Made by a program: the position numbers and the translations under genes. A stretch of DNA of 64,000 nt from an uncultured Fibrobacter sp. (GTDB taxonomy: Bacteria > Fibrobacterota > Fibrobacteria > Fibrobacterales > Fibrobacteraceae), in the NCBI GenBank assembly GCA_934691725.1, contig CAKUTF010000005.1, positions 41,182 to 105,181 of the forward strand, in the 5' to 3' direction. The notes under the pieces are model-generated. The model was not told where the DNA came from, did no database searches, and saw nothing but the letters and a program-made list of their open reading frames with translations. Positions 43,555 to 51,860 of this stretch are shown in pieces; the first letter of the stretch is position 1; each line of letters opens with the position of its first letter.

Positions 43555-44049
43555 TTATTCCTCCCCGCCGTTTTTCATCGTCACGGCAAAAGCAATGTTC
43601 GTGTAGCCCGAAAAGCCACAAGTCGCCATTACTTTATACATAACGTCATAAGGGATGTTCTTGTCTATCTGGATAATGATGTTACCCGCTTCGTCCGCCG
43701 GAAGTCCGGCCTTCAAGGCGTGTTCACGTTCTGTCTCGCGACGTTCCTTCAGCACGGAATCCACCTTCGCGATCAAGAGATCGTTCTGGCTCATCACTTC
43801 CGGCGTCGGAATGATTTTCGCGTTATCCACCACGACATACCCGGCATCGACCACTACGGTAAGCGAGACTTCTTTCGGCTGCACTTTCGAAGTGGAAATC
43901 GGCAGAACCAGGTTTTCCGCCTGGGTAATCAGCTGGCCTTCCGCATCGAGGTTCTTGATAAGGAACACCAGAATGATGGTCATCATGTCCATCATCGAAG
44001 TCAAGGAGAACGGGACGTCCTCTCCGTACTTGCGCATTTTTCTAGCCAT
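43555..44049 (-). CDS. ExbD/TolR-family biopolymer transport protein (second copy)
   Basis: 164 residues from the ATG at 44049 (TAGGAAT just upstream). One transmembrane helix with the conserved Asp-bearing segment SLTSMMDMMTIILVFLI (Asp at about residue 22) is followed by a periplasmic TolR-like domain. It forms a proton channel with the TolQ/ExbB protein encoded upstream. It lies 4 bases after the first ExbD and directly before the TonB-like gene. Confidence 0.9.
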   Translation of the reverse strand: MARKMRKYGEDVPFSLTSMMDMMTIILVFLIKNLDAEGQLITQAENLVLPISTSKVQPKEVSLTVVVDAGYVVVDNAKIIPTPEVMSQNDLLIAKVDSVLKERRETEREHALKAGLPADEAGNIIIQIDKNIPYDVMYKVMATCGFSGYTNIAFAVTMKNGGEE

Positions 44050-44053
44050 ATTC

Positions 44054-44941
44054 CTAACCTCCCAGCTTGGCAAGATTAATCTTGACAAATCCCGCCGACT
44101 TTGCGCGGTCCATCAAGGCGATAATCTTATCGAATTGTACGTCGTCATTCGCCACGATGATGATGTTATCCACATCTTCCAGGTCGATAAACGCCGTATG
44201 AATCTGGATCAGCTGTTTCGCAATTTCGTCATAGGCGGAAAGCGGATAGATGATCAGCTTGGCTGCATCTTCCGGTTTGAGCTTACGAGCGGAATTCGGC
44301 GTGAGAGTAGCCACGCCAACGCCTGCACCCGGCTTCTTGAGGGCGGACGGCGGAGTCGTTCCGCCATCGCCTTCACCGGTGAGAGCGAGGAACGCGTTAT
44401 TGCCATCGACCAGAATGCTATCCGGCTGGTTTTCTTCCTGGGACGTATAGACGCCCCAGACCAAACGGCCAGGATCCTCTTCCGACGTTTTCTCGATCAT
44501 GTCGAGTTCAATCGTTTCAATCTGGTAAGTATAGTTTTCCTTGTCCATCTCGGTTCCGTCCTTGCACTTCGGTGCAGAGCCGGCCTTGATTGCAGACTTC
44601 ACGTCATCGGCAGCGTACTTGATGAGCTGTCCATCGGACTTGCAGCGGAAAATCCAAAATTCCTTGAAATAGACATTGGGTTGGAATCCGCCACGCGCAC
44701 CGATACCGAGATATTCGTCCGTAATGAACAACGAAAGATTCAATGCTTGCTCGTCCGGGGGAGGAGGAGTCTGGTCATCCATCTGCATCATGCTGCGCTC
44801 GGGCAGATTGACTTCGACAATGGCCAGCTTCTGGAACGACGTCATGGAGAGCAGCATCGGAATCAAAATGGTAAACAAGCCCATCGCCGGGAGCAGATCC
44901 GGTTCTTCGGGCTTTGCTGGTTTCTTGATTTCTTTTGCCAT
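44054..44941 (-). CDS. ExbD/TolR-family protein with enlarged periplasmic domain
   Basis: 295 residues, about twice the usual ExbD length. The N-terminus has the transmembrane helix DLLPAMGLFTILIPMLLSMTSF. The TolR-like periplasmic fold is interrupted by about 130 extra residues containing two cysteines (FRCKSDG, PKCKDG) and a SILVDGNNAFLALTG segment. It resumes at YDEIAKQLIQIHTAF...IIIVANDDVQFDKIIALMDRAKSAGFVKINLAK. In this helix the usual proton-carrying Asp is not obvious (L-P-A-M-G...). One ExbD with and one without it could mean unequal roles in the channel, as for the paired TolR proteins of Agl motors. Confidence 0.82.
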   Translation of the reverse strand: MAKEIKKPAKPEEPDLLPAMGLFTILIPMLLSMTSFQKLAIVEVNLPERSMMQMDDQTPPPPDEQALNLSLFITDEYLGIGARGGFQPNVYFKEFWIFRCKSDGQLIKYAADDVKSAIKAGSAPKCKDGTEMDKENYTYQIETIELDMIEKTSEEDPGRLVWGVYTSQEENQPDSILVDGNNAFLALTGEGDGGTTPPSALKKPGAGVGVATLTPNSARKLKPEDAAKLIIYPLSAYDEIAKQLIQIHTAFIDLEDVDNIIIVANDDVQFDKIIALMDRAKSAGFVKINLAKLGG

Positions 44942-44981
44942 TTTATCTCCTATCTAAATAATTGTCTCTTGTAAACAACAA

Positions 44982-45602
44982 TTACGACAGGGCGTTGATA
45001 ATCTTGAGGCCTTTTTCTTCCATTTCCTGAATCAGACGTTCGCTGTTCATGTTCAGGATACCGACGATAACGAGCAGCGGAACCGCGCAGAGAAGTCCGA
45101 GAAGCGTCGTTCCCATAGCGATAGCGATACCGTCAGCCAGAGCCTTCGGACGTTCCGCAGCCGGCTTGTTAGCCACAGCGTCGAACGTGAAGATCAGACC
45201 GTAAATCGTACCCATCAGTCCAAGAAGGGTGGAGATAGAAGCCATCACGGAAATAATCGAAACATAGCGGGTAAGGCGCGGAGCTTCGGTAAGGAACACG
45301 GCGTCCGACGCATTCTGCATCGCGTCACGGCCAGCGTCGTGATTGCTGACGATAGCGGCAATAACCTTCGCAATCGGGAGCTTCGAAGCATTTGCAAGGC
45401 TCAATGCCTGTTCATACTGCTTTGCGCTGATGAGCGAACCGACCTTCTGCAGGAACTTGGCGCGTCCCTTGCCGCTCTTGATGATGATGTAGAGGATACG
45501 TTCGATCGAAAAGCCGATGCCAATCAGACCGACCGCAAGAATGATCCACATGAACTGCCAACCATCAGAGGACGGGTTGAACGATTCGAGCATTTTAGAC
45601 AT
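44982..45602 (-). CDS. MotA/TolQ/ExbB proton-channel family protein
   Basis: 206 residues. Three transmembrane helices with the family signature (APRLTRYVSIISVMASISTLLGLMGTIYGLIFTF and AIAMGTTLLGLLCAVPLLVI). The GLMGTIYGL and ADGIAIAMGTT motifs carry the proton-pathway Thr/Ser. It forms the stator-like channel with the two ExbD proteins downstream. The start at 45602 has AAGGAGTACCCTA as RBS, and the long A/T-tract upstream suggests its own promoter. A terminator separates it from the TPR protein gene on its 5' side. Confidence 0.92.
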   Translation of the reverse strand: MSKMLESFNPSSDGWQFMWIILAVGLIGIGFSIERILYIIIKSGKGRAKFLQKVGSLISAKQYEQALSLANASKLPIAKVIAAIVSNHDAGRDAMQNASDAVFLTEAPRLTRYVSIISVMASISTLLGLMGTIYGLIFTFDAVANKPAAERPKALADGIAIAMGTTLLGLLCAVPLLVIVGILNMNSERLIQEMEEKGLKIINALS

Positions 45603-45716
45603 TAGGGTACTCCTTTGTACAAGTGATGAGATGTTTTGTTTCCTGTATCCGCATATTTATTTTTTTTTTTGCACTTTGGGATAGTTTCTAGCTGTAAAAT
45701 TTTCATTACTCCAAAT

Positions 45717-45757
45717 AAAAAAGGAAAATCCCTTGATTTACAGGGATTTTCCTTTTT
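45717..45757 (-). terminator. Strong rho-independent terminator after the 1248-residue TPR gene
   Basis: Perfect 15-bp stem (45719-45733 with 45742-45756), 8-base loop and flanking A/T runs. It marks the end of the ompA-barrel/TPR-TPR transcript and separates it from the exbB operon. Confidence 0.93.
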
Positions 45758-45780
45758 GTAAAAATAGAATTACGATGGGA

Positions 45781-48700
45781 TTATTGCACAGGTTCTGCCG
45801 CCGGAGCTACCGCAGGGGGCGCCAAGCGAGCCTGGAGTTCGGCAAGTTCGGCCTTGAGCTTTTCGTTTTCAGACAGGGCGTCCTTCAAGATTTCCTGGTA
45901 GGTTGCCAGCTGTTCCTGCTTGGTCATGACCTTGGACTCGCGAACCTGATCCAAACGGGCCTTCGTCTTGAAGTAGCTCGGATCCTGGAAGAGCTTCGTC
46001 GCATCGAACTTGGTGATCTTTATCTGCAGAGCTTCGTTCTGTTCATCGAGTTCGCGTAAAGTCTCATAGAGCTTTTGCGTCCACTGGTTGTCGATTCCGT
46101 AATGTTCGGAAGCGCGGATACCCGTAGCGCAACGCGGAATGGCAGCTTCGCGAGCCGCCTGCGACCGACTTTCGAGTTCTTCGCGATAGGCCTGCAAATC
46201 TTCACCGGCAGCCATTTCGGCATCTTCCTTCGTCATCCCTTCATATTCCACATACTGGGTCACGATTTCCACGCTATCCGGGAGCGGGGACTTTGCAAAA
46301 GCATCGCCCACTTCGACAAACACGGCGCAACCCTGGTAGTACATTTCAATGTAGCCTTCTTCTGCGGCAATCACGTCGGCATTGTAGAATCCCTGGTCGC
46401 GGGCAAGGTCGATATTCTTCTGGAAAATCGGCTGCGCCTGTTCATAGTAACCCGGAAGCTGCTGCACAATCCCAATGCGTTCCGCAAACCGTTCTTCGTC
46501 CGTTTTGCCATTGACTTCTTGTTCACGAATCTTGGCGGCCATCGTAACGAATAGCGTACCAATCTTGTTCGTTGCGCGGAAAGTCCACTTTTCCGAAGCA
46601 TAAGTCGCCGACTTCGAATAATGTCCGACAGCAACCTTCAAAATTTCCGTTAGCTTCTTGACCGCAGCGGTTTTCGCCTTGTCGTTTCCAGAAACGGCAA
46701 TCGGTTCCATCTTGGCAAATTCCATTTCGCCGAGATAGAATGCAGCCTCAGCCGGCACGCCCGGATCCGCATTCTTGATTTGCAGACCGTACTTGTCGTA
46801 AGCGTCGATCGTTTTCTTGTAGTATTCCGCAGCGTTCTTGTCATCCTTCAATTCACGATAGGCGCGCGCCGTTCCAATGTAAGCGGCGATAAGCTTTTCC
46901 TTGTCCGTCGTATAGCTCTTGGCGAACGTGATGTAAGCTTCTGCGGCTTCGGACCAACGCTTTGCGTTCTGGTAGGCGACCGGGATGCTGAAAGCGGCGT
47001 CAAGTGCATAGGAGCTCTTCGGATAGTCGCGAACGAGATCCTTTGAGCAACGGATAGCTTCTTCGGGAAGTTGGGCTTCATCGTAGGTCAAGCATGCACT
47101 GTAAAGCATTCCTGGCGTCTTTTCATGATTCGGATATTTCTTGTAGGCAAGTTCATACGTCTGGGCGGCCAGCTTTTTATTGGGAATCGAATCGTAAGTC
47201 GAAGCGGCAAAGCCGATTGCTGCATACGCCATCGAATCCTTTTCAAAGTTGTTCGTGATGAACAGGAATGTCTGGGCGGCCTGTTCCGGCTTGCCAGCCT
47301 TCTTGTAGTTCATCGCCGCACGCAAGATACCGCGAATCGTCAAAGGCGAATTGCCATAACTCTGCGGAAGCATCATAAAGGTCTGGGCGGCCTTTTCGTA
47401 GTTGTTCGCCTTTTCATAGGCGTTACCGGCTTCAAAGACAGCCTTGTCGGCAAAAGCTTCCATCGGATACAGCTTCACCAAGTTCAAATACGCAAGAGCG
47501 CCCTGTTCAAACTGCCCATTCTTCACCGACTTGTCCGCTTTCTGGAAGAGCACGGCGGCAATCGATGTCCGGATTACCTTAGCCATTGAATCGTTGCGGG
47601 TTTCCTTCACTTCGGTGTATTGCTTATACAGCCATTCGAATTCCTTCTGGGATTCGTCAAGCTGTTCCGATTCGAGCAAGGACTGGGCAAGCATACGGCT
47701 GATGAGCAAAATGTACTGATTTTTGGGATAGTTGGTCTTCAGGTTGCGGAAATCGACGACCGCTTCCTTATATTGCTTCGCCTGATAGCGGACGATCGCC
47801 GCATTGTAAGCAAGTTCCACCGCTTCCTTTTGCTTGGCGAACTTCGCCATATATTTGCTGACCTGGGCAAAGTAGGCTTTCGTTTCAGGAAGGCTGTAAG
47901 CCTTGACCGGATCATCGCCCGCTTTATTCTGTTGAGCCGCAGCACGCGCCTTGTCCATCATGATAACCGCATTGTAACCGGCATCTTCCTTCTTGTAGGG
48001 GGCGGCAGATCCCAGCGCACGACGGCCATAACGGTTCGTATCGGCGTCAACGATCTTGTTGAACATATCGGCCGCTTTGGCAAATTGGTTCATCTCCTGA
48101 TAGACCAAAGCCAAATTCGCATAGACCTTGTATTCATCCCACGTCGGCTCGTTCTTGTATTGGTTCAAGAAGTCATTATATCCCTGAATAGCGATTTGGT
48201 AGCGTTTTTTCGCACCTTCCGTATCGCCTTCCTTCATCAGCTTCGCCGCCTGCGCATGGTCATACTGCGGGATATCGAGCATCGCGGCGCGAATCGCCTT
48301 TTCCGCATTTTCCACAGAAGCCGGATACTGTTTGTTTTTCTTATACCACGAAGAATTCTTGCTATAACGCTTCACGACGAGCTTGCGCTGTTCCTGCGCT
48401 TCATCAAACTTCTGCTGGATGATGAGAATTTCGACCATCGCCACATCGGCAAGGGGAGCATCCACATAATCCGGATTGATATCTAATAAATACTTAAACG
48501 ACTGTACCGCTTCTTCGTTACGGTCGTGGTCCTTGTTTTTCATACCGATACGGTAATAGAGGGAATCCTTGAAGTGGACCTTTTTATCCTTGAGGAACTT
48601 TGCGGCAACACGGACACCGTCATCAATGTCGGAGAACGCGGCAGCCATAAAGTCCATCGCTTCAAGGCGCAGATCGCTCGGATATTTGCCCTTGTCGGAG

Positions 48701-49527
48701 CCATCGATATAGACAAAATACGTCTTGGCAGCTGTTTCATATTCCGCGATATTGTAATAGGATTCCGCCAAGTGGTACATGGCAAGGGCGGCTTCCTTTC
48801 CGGTCAGGTTTTCAAAGCCCGTCACCCGTTTATAGGCGTCGATTGCGTCGCGGAACTTGCGGTTCATAAAGTGATATTCCGCAATACGGAGCCACGTCTT
48901 CGGAACAAGGCCGTTATCCGGGAATTCCTTCACCAGGCGCATTCTCAGCTTATAGGCCTTCTCATCTTCCCCGCTCGCTTCATAAACGAACGATGCCTGG
49001 TACATCACGTTCGGCGTTCTCGTCTCTTTCGGATATTTGTCGATGTATTCGAGAAAATATCCCAACGACTTGGAATGATCGACCTTCGGACCAGCGCCGA
49101 GATTTTTGCACTTAGCCGGTTCGTTGTCACGGTCTTCGCACCAGGCAATGTCGGATTCATACTGGGCCATCGCATCGACTTGGTACTTTTCTTCTAGCCG
49201 ATACTGGTAGTTTCCAAGCTGCTGGAGAGCGCTCGCGCAACGGGAACTTTGTTTTCCCTTGCAGCGATCCACCTGGGTACGCCATTGCTTGATTGCGGAC
49301 TGCATTTCATTTTCATCCATGCCGCCCGAACGACAGGCCTGCTGAGCCTGGGTTTTCAGAAGGTTGTAGGAACTGGCGCATTGCTTGTAGTCGCGAGATC
49401 CTTTCTGCATCGCCTTGCACTTGGCAAGCATCGTTTTCGCTTCATTCGTTTTGTCCTTGCAAGGATCCGCATAGGAAACACCGGCAACGGTGCAGAGCGA
49501 TAAAGCGATTATAAATAGTTTTTTCAT
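45781..49527 (-). CDS. Large exported TPR-repeat protein
   Basis: 1248 residues with a signal peptide (MKKLFIIALSLCTVAGVSYA, then a Cys-containing mature start). Nearly the whole chain is TPR or TPR-like helical hairpins (many KAY..., Y..A...Y motifs such as AMYHLAESYYNIAEYETAAKTYF). An alpha-helical coiled-coil C-terminus (EILKDALSENEKLKAELAELQARL) is followed by an Ala/Pro tail. It is likely a periplasmic scaffold. It is downstream of the barrel-TPR gene, across a hairpin. Large TPR proteins accompany OmpA and TolQ/R genes in Myxococcus Glt and in CpoB/Tol-Pal, which supports a scaffold role in an envelope complex (inference). Confidence 0.88.
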   Translation of the reverse strand: MKKLFIIALSLCTVAGVSYADPCKDKTNEAKTMLAKCKAMQKGSRDYKQCASSYNLLKTQAQQACRSGGMDENEMQSAIKQWRTQVDRCKGKQSSRCASALQQLGNYQYRLEEKYQVDAMAQYESDIAWCEDRDNEPAKCKNLGAGPKVDHSKSLGYFLEYIDKYPKETRTPNVMYQASFVYEASGEDEKAYKLRMRLVKEFPDNGLVPKTWLRIAEYHFMNRKFRDAIDAYKRVTGFENLTGKEAALAMYHLAESYYNIAEYETAAKTYFVYIDGSDKGKYPSDLRLEAMDFMAAAFSDIDDGVRVAAKFLKDKKVHFKDSLYYRIGMKNKDHDRNEEAVQSFKYLLDINPDYVDAPLADVAMVEILIIQQKFDEAQEQRKLVVKRYSKNSSWYKKNKQYPASVENAEKAIRAAMLDIPQYDHAQAAKLMKEGDTEGAKKRYQIAIQGYNDFLNQYKNEPTWDEYKVYANLALVYQEMNQFAKAADMFNKIVDADTNRYGRRALGSAAPYKKEDAGYNAVIMMDKARAAAQQNKAGDDPVKAYSLPETKAYFAQVSKYMAKFAKQKEAVELAYNAAIVRYQAKQYKEAVVDFRNLKTNYPKNQYILLISRMLAQSLLESEQLDESQKEFEWLYKQYTEVKETRNDSMAKVIRTSIAAVLFQKADKSVKNGQFEQGALAYLNLVKLYPMEAFADKAVFEAGNAYEKANNYEKAAQTFMMLPQSYGNSPLTIRGILRAAMNYKKAGKPEQAAQTFLFITNNFEKDSMAYAAIGFAASTYDSIPNKKLAAQTYELAYKKYPNHEKTPGMLYSACLTYDEAQLPEEAIRCSKDLVRDYPKSSYALDAAFSIPVAYQNAKRWSEAAEAYITFAKSYTTDKEKLIAAYIGTARAYRELKDDKNAAEYYKKTIDAYDKYGLQIKNADPGVPAEAAFYLGEMEFAKMEPIAVSGNDKAKTAAVKKLTEILKVAVGHYSKSATYASEKWTFRATNKIGTLFVTMAAKIREQEVNGKTDEERFAERIGIVQQLPGYYEQAQPIFQKNIDLARDQGFYNADVIAAEEGYIEMYYQGCAVFVEVGDAFAKSPLPDSVEIVTQYVEYEGMTKEDAEMAAGEDLQAYREELESRSQAAREAAIPRCATGIRASEHYGIDNQWTQKLYETLRELDEQNEALQIKITKFDATKLFQDPSYFKTKARLDQVRESKVMTKQEQLATYQEILKDALSENEKLKAELAELQARLAPPAVAPAAEPVQ

Positions 49528-49558
49528 TTGAATTTTCTACCTATCACTTTTAAAACAA

Positions 49559-49586
49559 GGACAGACCCGGTTATCCAGGTCTATCC
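49559..49586 (-). terminator. Intercistronic hairpin, possible partial terminator
   Basis: GGATAGACCTGG/CCGGGTCTGTCC on the - strand (49586-49575 with 49570-49559), a 12-bp stem with two G-U pairs and a 4-base loop, followed by TTGTTTT. It lies between the barrel-TPR gene and the 1248-residue TPR gene, and could lower expression of the latter or protect mRNA. Confidence 0.55.
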
Positions 49587-49598
49587 CCCATTGTTAAA

Positions 49599-51845
49599 TT
49601 ACTCCAAATCTTCCAGGTTGTCCAGTTCCTGAAGCTCTTGAGAGTTCGCAGAGCCCGAACCTCCACCGCTTTCGGCCTTCTTCGTCTTGACGGTTGCAAG
49701 CGTGAAGCCGGCATCTTCAAGAACGCGCTTGCGGTTGGATTCAAAACGGTCGCTCTGCTGGGAACGCTGCATAAACTTTGCATAGTCGTCAATCGCGGCG
49801 TTCGCCTTGTCAAAGTCCGGACGCAGCTGGGAGCGCTTCATTTCGACACGAGGCGTCGGCAACTGGCGGGAAAGGTCAAGAGCCTTGGCCTGGACACTGT
49901 CAAAGTGCGCTTCGTTGTCCTCATAGGCCTTGCGGGCGCTATCTCGAGCCGCCATGGAAACCACCGGCTGTTCCGTGAGCTTTTCAGCCTGAGTCAAAGA
50001 ACGTTCCGCATTATCGTAGTCCTTCTTCATGTAGTAGCAATATCCTTCGACAAGATACGCTTCCGAAAGCAGGAAGGAATCCGGCATGTTCTTGATAATC
50101 CACTGGGCATACTTAATCGCTTCGTCCGGCTTGTTCACCTTCAGGAAGGACCATCCTAACGCAAGCATCGCTTCGTCATAGACCGGGGAACCCGGCTTGA
50201 CTTGCCCATAAAGACCGGCAGCTTCCGGGATGTTCGGGTTTTCTCCAGAGAAGTAGATGTGTCCCAGCTTGACCTTTGCCGCATCCTGGAGATCCATTTC
50301 GGACTGGTTGGACGCCGGCTGGTCGATGATATCGCGGAAGCAGTTTTCCGCTTCGTCCCACTTGCCCATGCGGCTATTGGCGATGCCCATCGTATAGCGC
50401 GCATAGAAGTAGTTGGCGTTACCCGGAAGGATTGCCGAAAGCAAGTCGATAGATTCCTGATAGAGGCCCTGCTCGAACTTGATCTGGCCCGCGATATAGT
50501 CCGCATCGGCTTTCACATCGCTTTCGCTATAATGCTGTACGATGTACTGATACTTGACCATCGCATCGTTATATTTGCCTTCCTTGTAGTCGATATTCAT
50601 CAGCTGAAAGTGGTATTTAGCCCGTTGGTCGCTCTGCGGATAACGCTTGATGGCATCGTCATAAACCGCCTTGGCGGCCTTGTGCATCCGCATGTTTTCA
50701 AAGGACTTGCCTTTATAGAACGCCGCCTGGTCCACCAAGTGGAAAGCCGGATACTTGGTCTGGACCTTGCCAAACGCATACGCAGCTTCCAGGAATTGGC
50801 GATTCAGGTAAAGACGCATCGCTGCGCGGTAATCGTTTTCCGGTTCAATCTTCAAACGACGGTAACGATCTTCGCCGATGTTTTCTTCACGCGTATTGCC
50901 AAAACGGGAGGTGAGCTTCACCGCCCAGATAAATCCGCGGTTTTTCTTTTCGACGATATCGTCGTGAGACATCTCCAGGTCAAGAGCCAGGTAACGGAAA
51001 ATCGTCACATCCTTAACGTTCACCGTAGCGCCAAGCACCGGATAGCCTTCTTTCGTAAAACGAAGACGAACGCCCAGGTGAGAGCTCAAATAATACGTCA
51101 ACGTAAAGCTCGTTTCAAGATTCATTCCGTCTCCGCCTTCATCGTCATCATGCAGGACATCGATGATGGAGAGTTCCGCTTTCGCTTCGAGCAGACGATT
51201 AAATCCGCGGTAGAAAAGCGAGAAGTTCAGGTTGCTCGGAACCTTATAGGATTCGTCCGCCCCCATGAACACGAAATGGTAGGATGTATTCTCTTCTTCC
51301 GTGCTGATCGCCGGGGCGAGCGCGTTCTGGAAAGCCACGCCGACGGTCAAGCTTCCGAATCTGGAATTGGAAATCGGATTCCAGGCGATACCGATATCGG
51401 CCCCCATCGTCAACTGCTTGTTCATATCGAACTGGTTGATCTGGAGGATCGAAAGGTCAACGCCCAAGGCCAAGCAGTGCATCAGGCGATAGGCATAGCC
51501 GATCATGTAGGCATTTTCGGTATAGGAATAACCGCCATCGACGCTGGCACCGTTTTCAAAGAACGAAATACCCAACGTGTGGTTATATCCGAACGGAATC
51601 GTCAAGGAACCGTATTCCTGAGACGCTTCGCCACTGATTGTGCTGAAATAACCGATAGAAAGTTCGATTTGGTCTGTTTCCGCGATTCCTGCCGGGTTCA
51701 CATACATCGCTGTATTGTTACTGCCGAATTCGCCGAACCAATCGTTCTGCTGGTACTTATGCGGGGAATACGAGGGAGAAGCAAACGCTGCACTCGTGCA
51801 GATAAGCCCTACAGCTGTTGTCTTGATGAAGCTAAAGCGTGTCAT
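49599..51845 (-). CDS. Outer-membrane barrel (PorV/FadL-like) with TPR C-terminal half
   Basis: 748 residues from the ATG at 51845; the adjacent GTG at 51848 is possible. It has a signal peptide (cleavage near AFA-S). The first about 330 residues look like a FadL/PorV barrel: SNNTAMYVNPAGIAETD near the start, then many strands. The second half (about 340-690) is TPR repeats (AAYAFGKVQTKYPAFHLVDQAAF, then AVYDDAIKRYPQSDQRA). The C-terminus is Ser/Gly- and Glu-rich. A barrel fused to TPRs suggests an outer-membrane anchor that recruits periplasmic partners. It is 15 bases after the OmpA gene and likely co-transcribed from the promoter at 53.5 kb. Confidence 0.82.
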   Translation of the reverse strand: MTRFSFIKTTAVGLICTSAAFASPSYSPHKYQQNDWFGEFGSNNTAMYVNPAGIAETDQIELSIGYFSTISGEASQEYGSLTIPFGYNHTLGISFFENGASVDGGYSYTENAYMIGYAYRLMHCLALGVDLSILQINQFDMNKQLTMGADIGIAWNPISNSRFGSLTVGVAFQNALAPAISTEEENTSYHFVFMGADESYKVPSNLNFSLFYRGFNRLLEAKAELSIIDVLHDDDEGGDGMNLETSFTLTYYLSSHLGVRLRFTKEGYPVLGATVNVKDVTIFRYLALDLEMSHDDIVEKKNRGFIWAVKLTSRFGNTREENIGEDRYRRLKIEPENDYRAAMRLYLNRQFLEAAYAFGKVQTKYPAFHLVDQAAFYKGKSFENMRMHKAAKAVYDDAIKRYPQSDQRAKYHFQLMNIDYKEGKYNDAMVKYQYIVQHYSESDVKADADYIAGQIKFEQGLYQESIDLLSAILPGNANYFYARYTMGIANSRMGKWDEAENCFRDIIDQPASNQSEMDLQDAAKVKLGHIYFSGENPNIPEAAGLYGQVKPGSPVYDEAMLALGWSFLKVNKPDEAIKYAQWIIKNMPDSFLLSEAYLVEGYCYYMKKDYDNAERSLTQAEKLTEQPVVSMAARDSARKAYEDNEAHFDSVQAKALDLSRQLPTPRVEMKRSQLRPDFDKANAAIDDYAKFMQRSQQSDRFESNRKRVLEDAGFTLATVKTKKAESGGGSGSANSQELQELDNLEDLE

Positions 51846-51860
51846 CACCTAACCTTCTCC

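Noticed and set aside
42847..44974. Two overlapping + strand frames of 410 and 439 codons
   Set aside because: Antisense to the TonB-like and ExbD genes, which have conserved helices and operon spacing.
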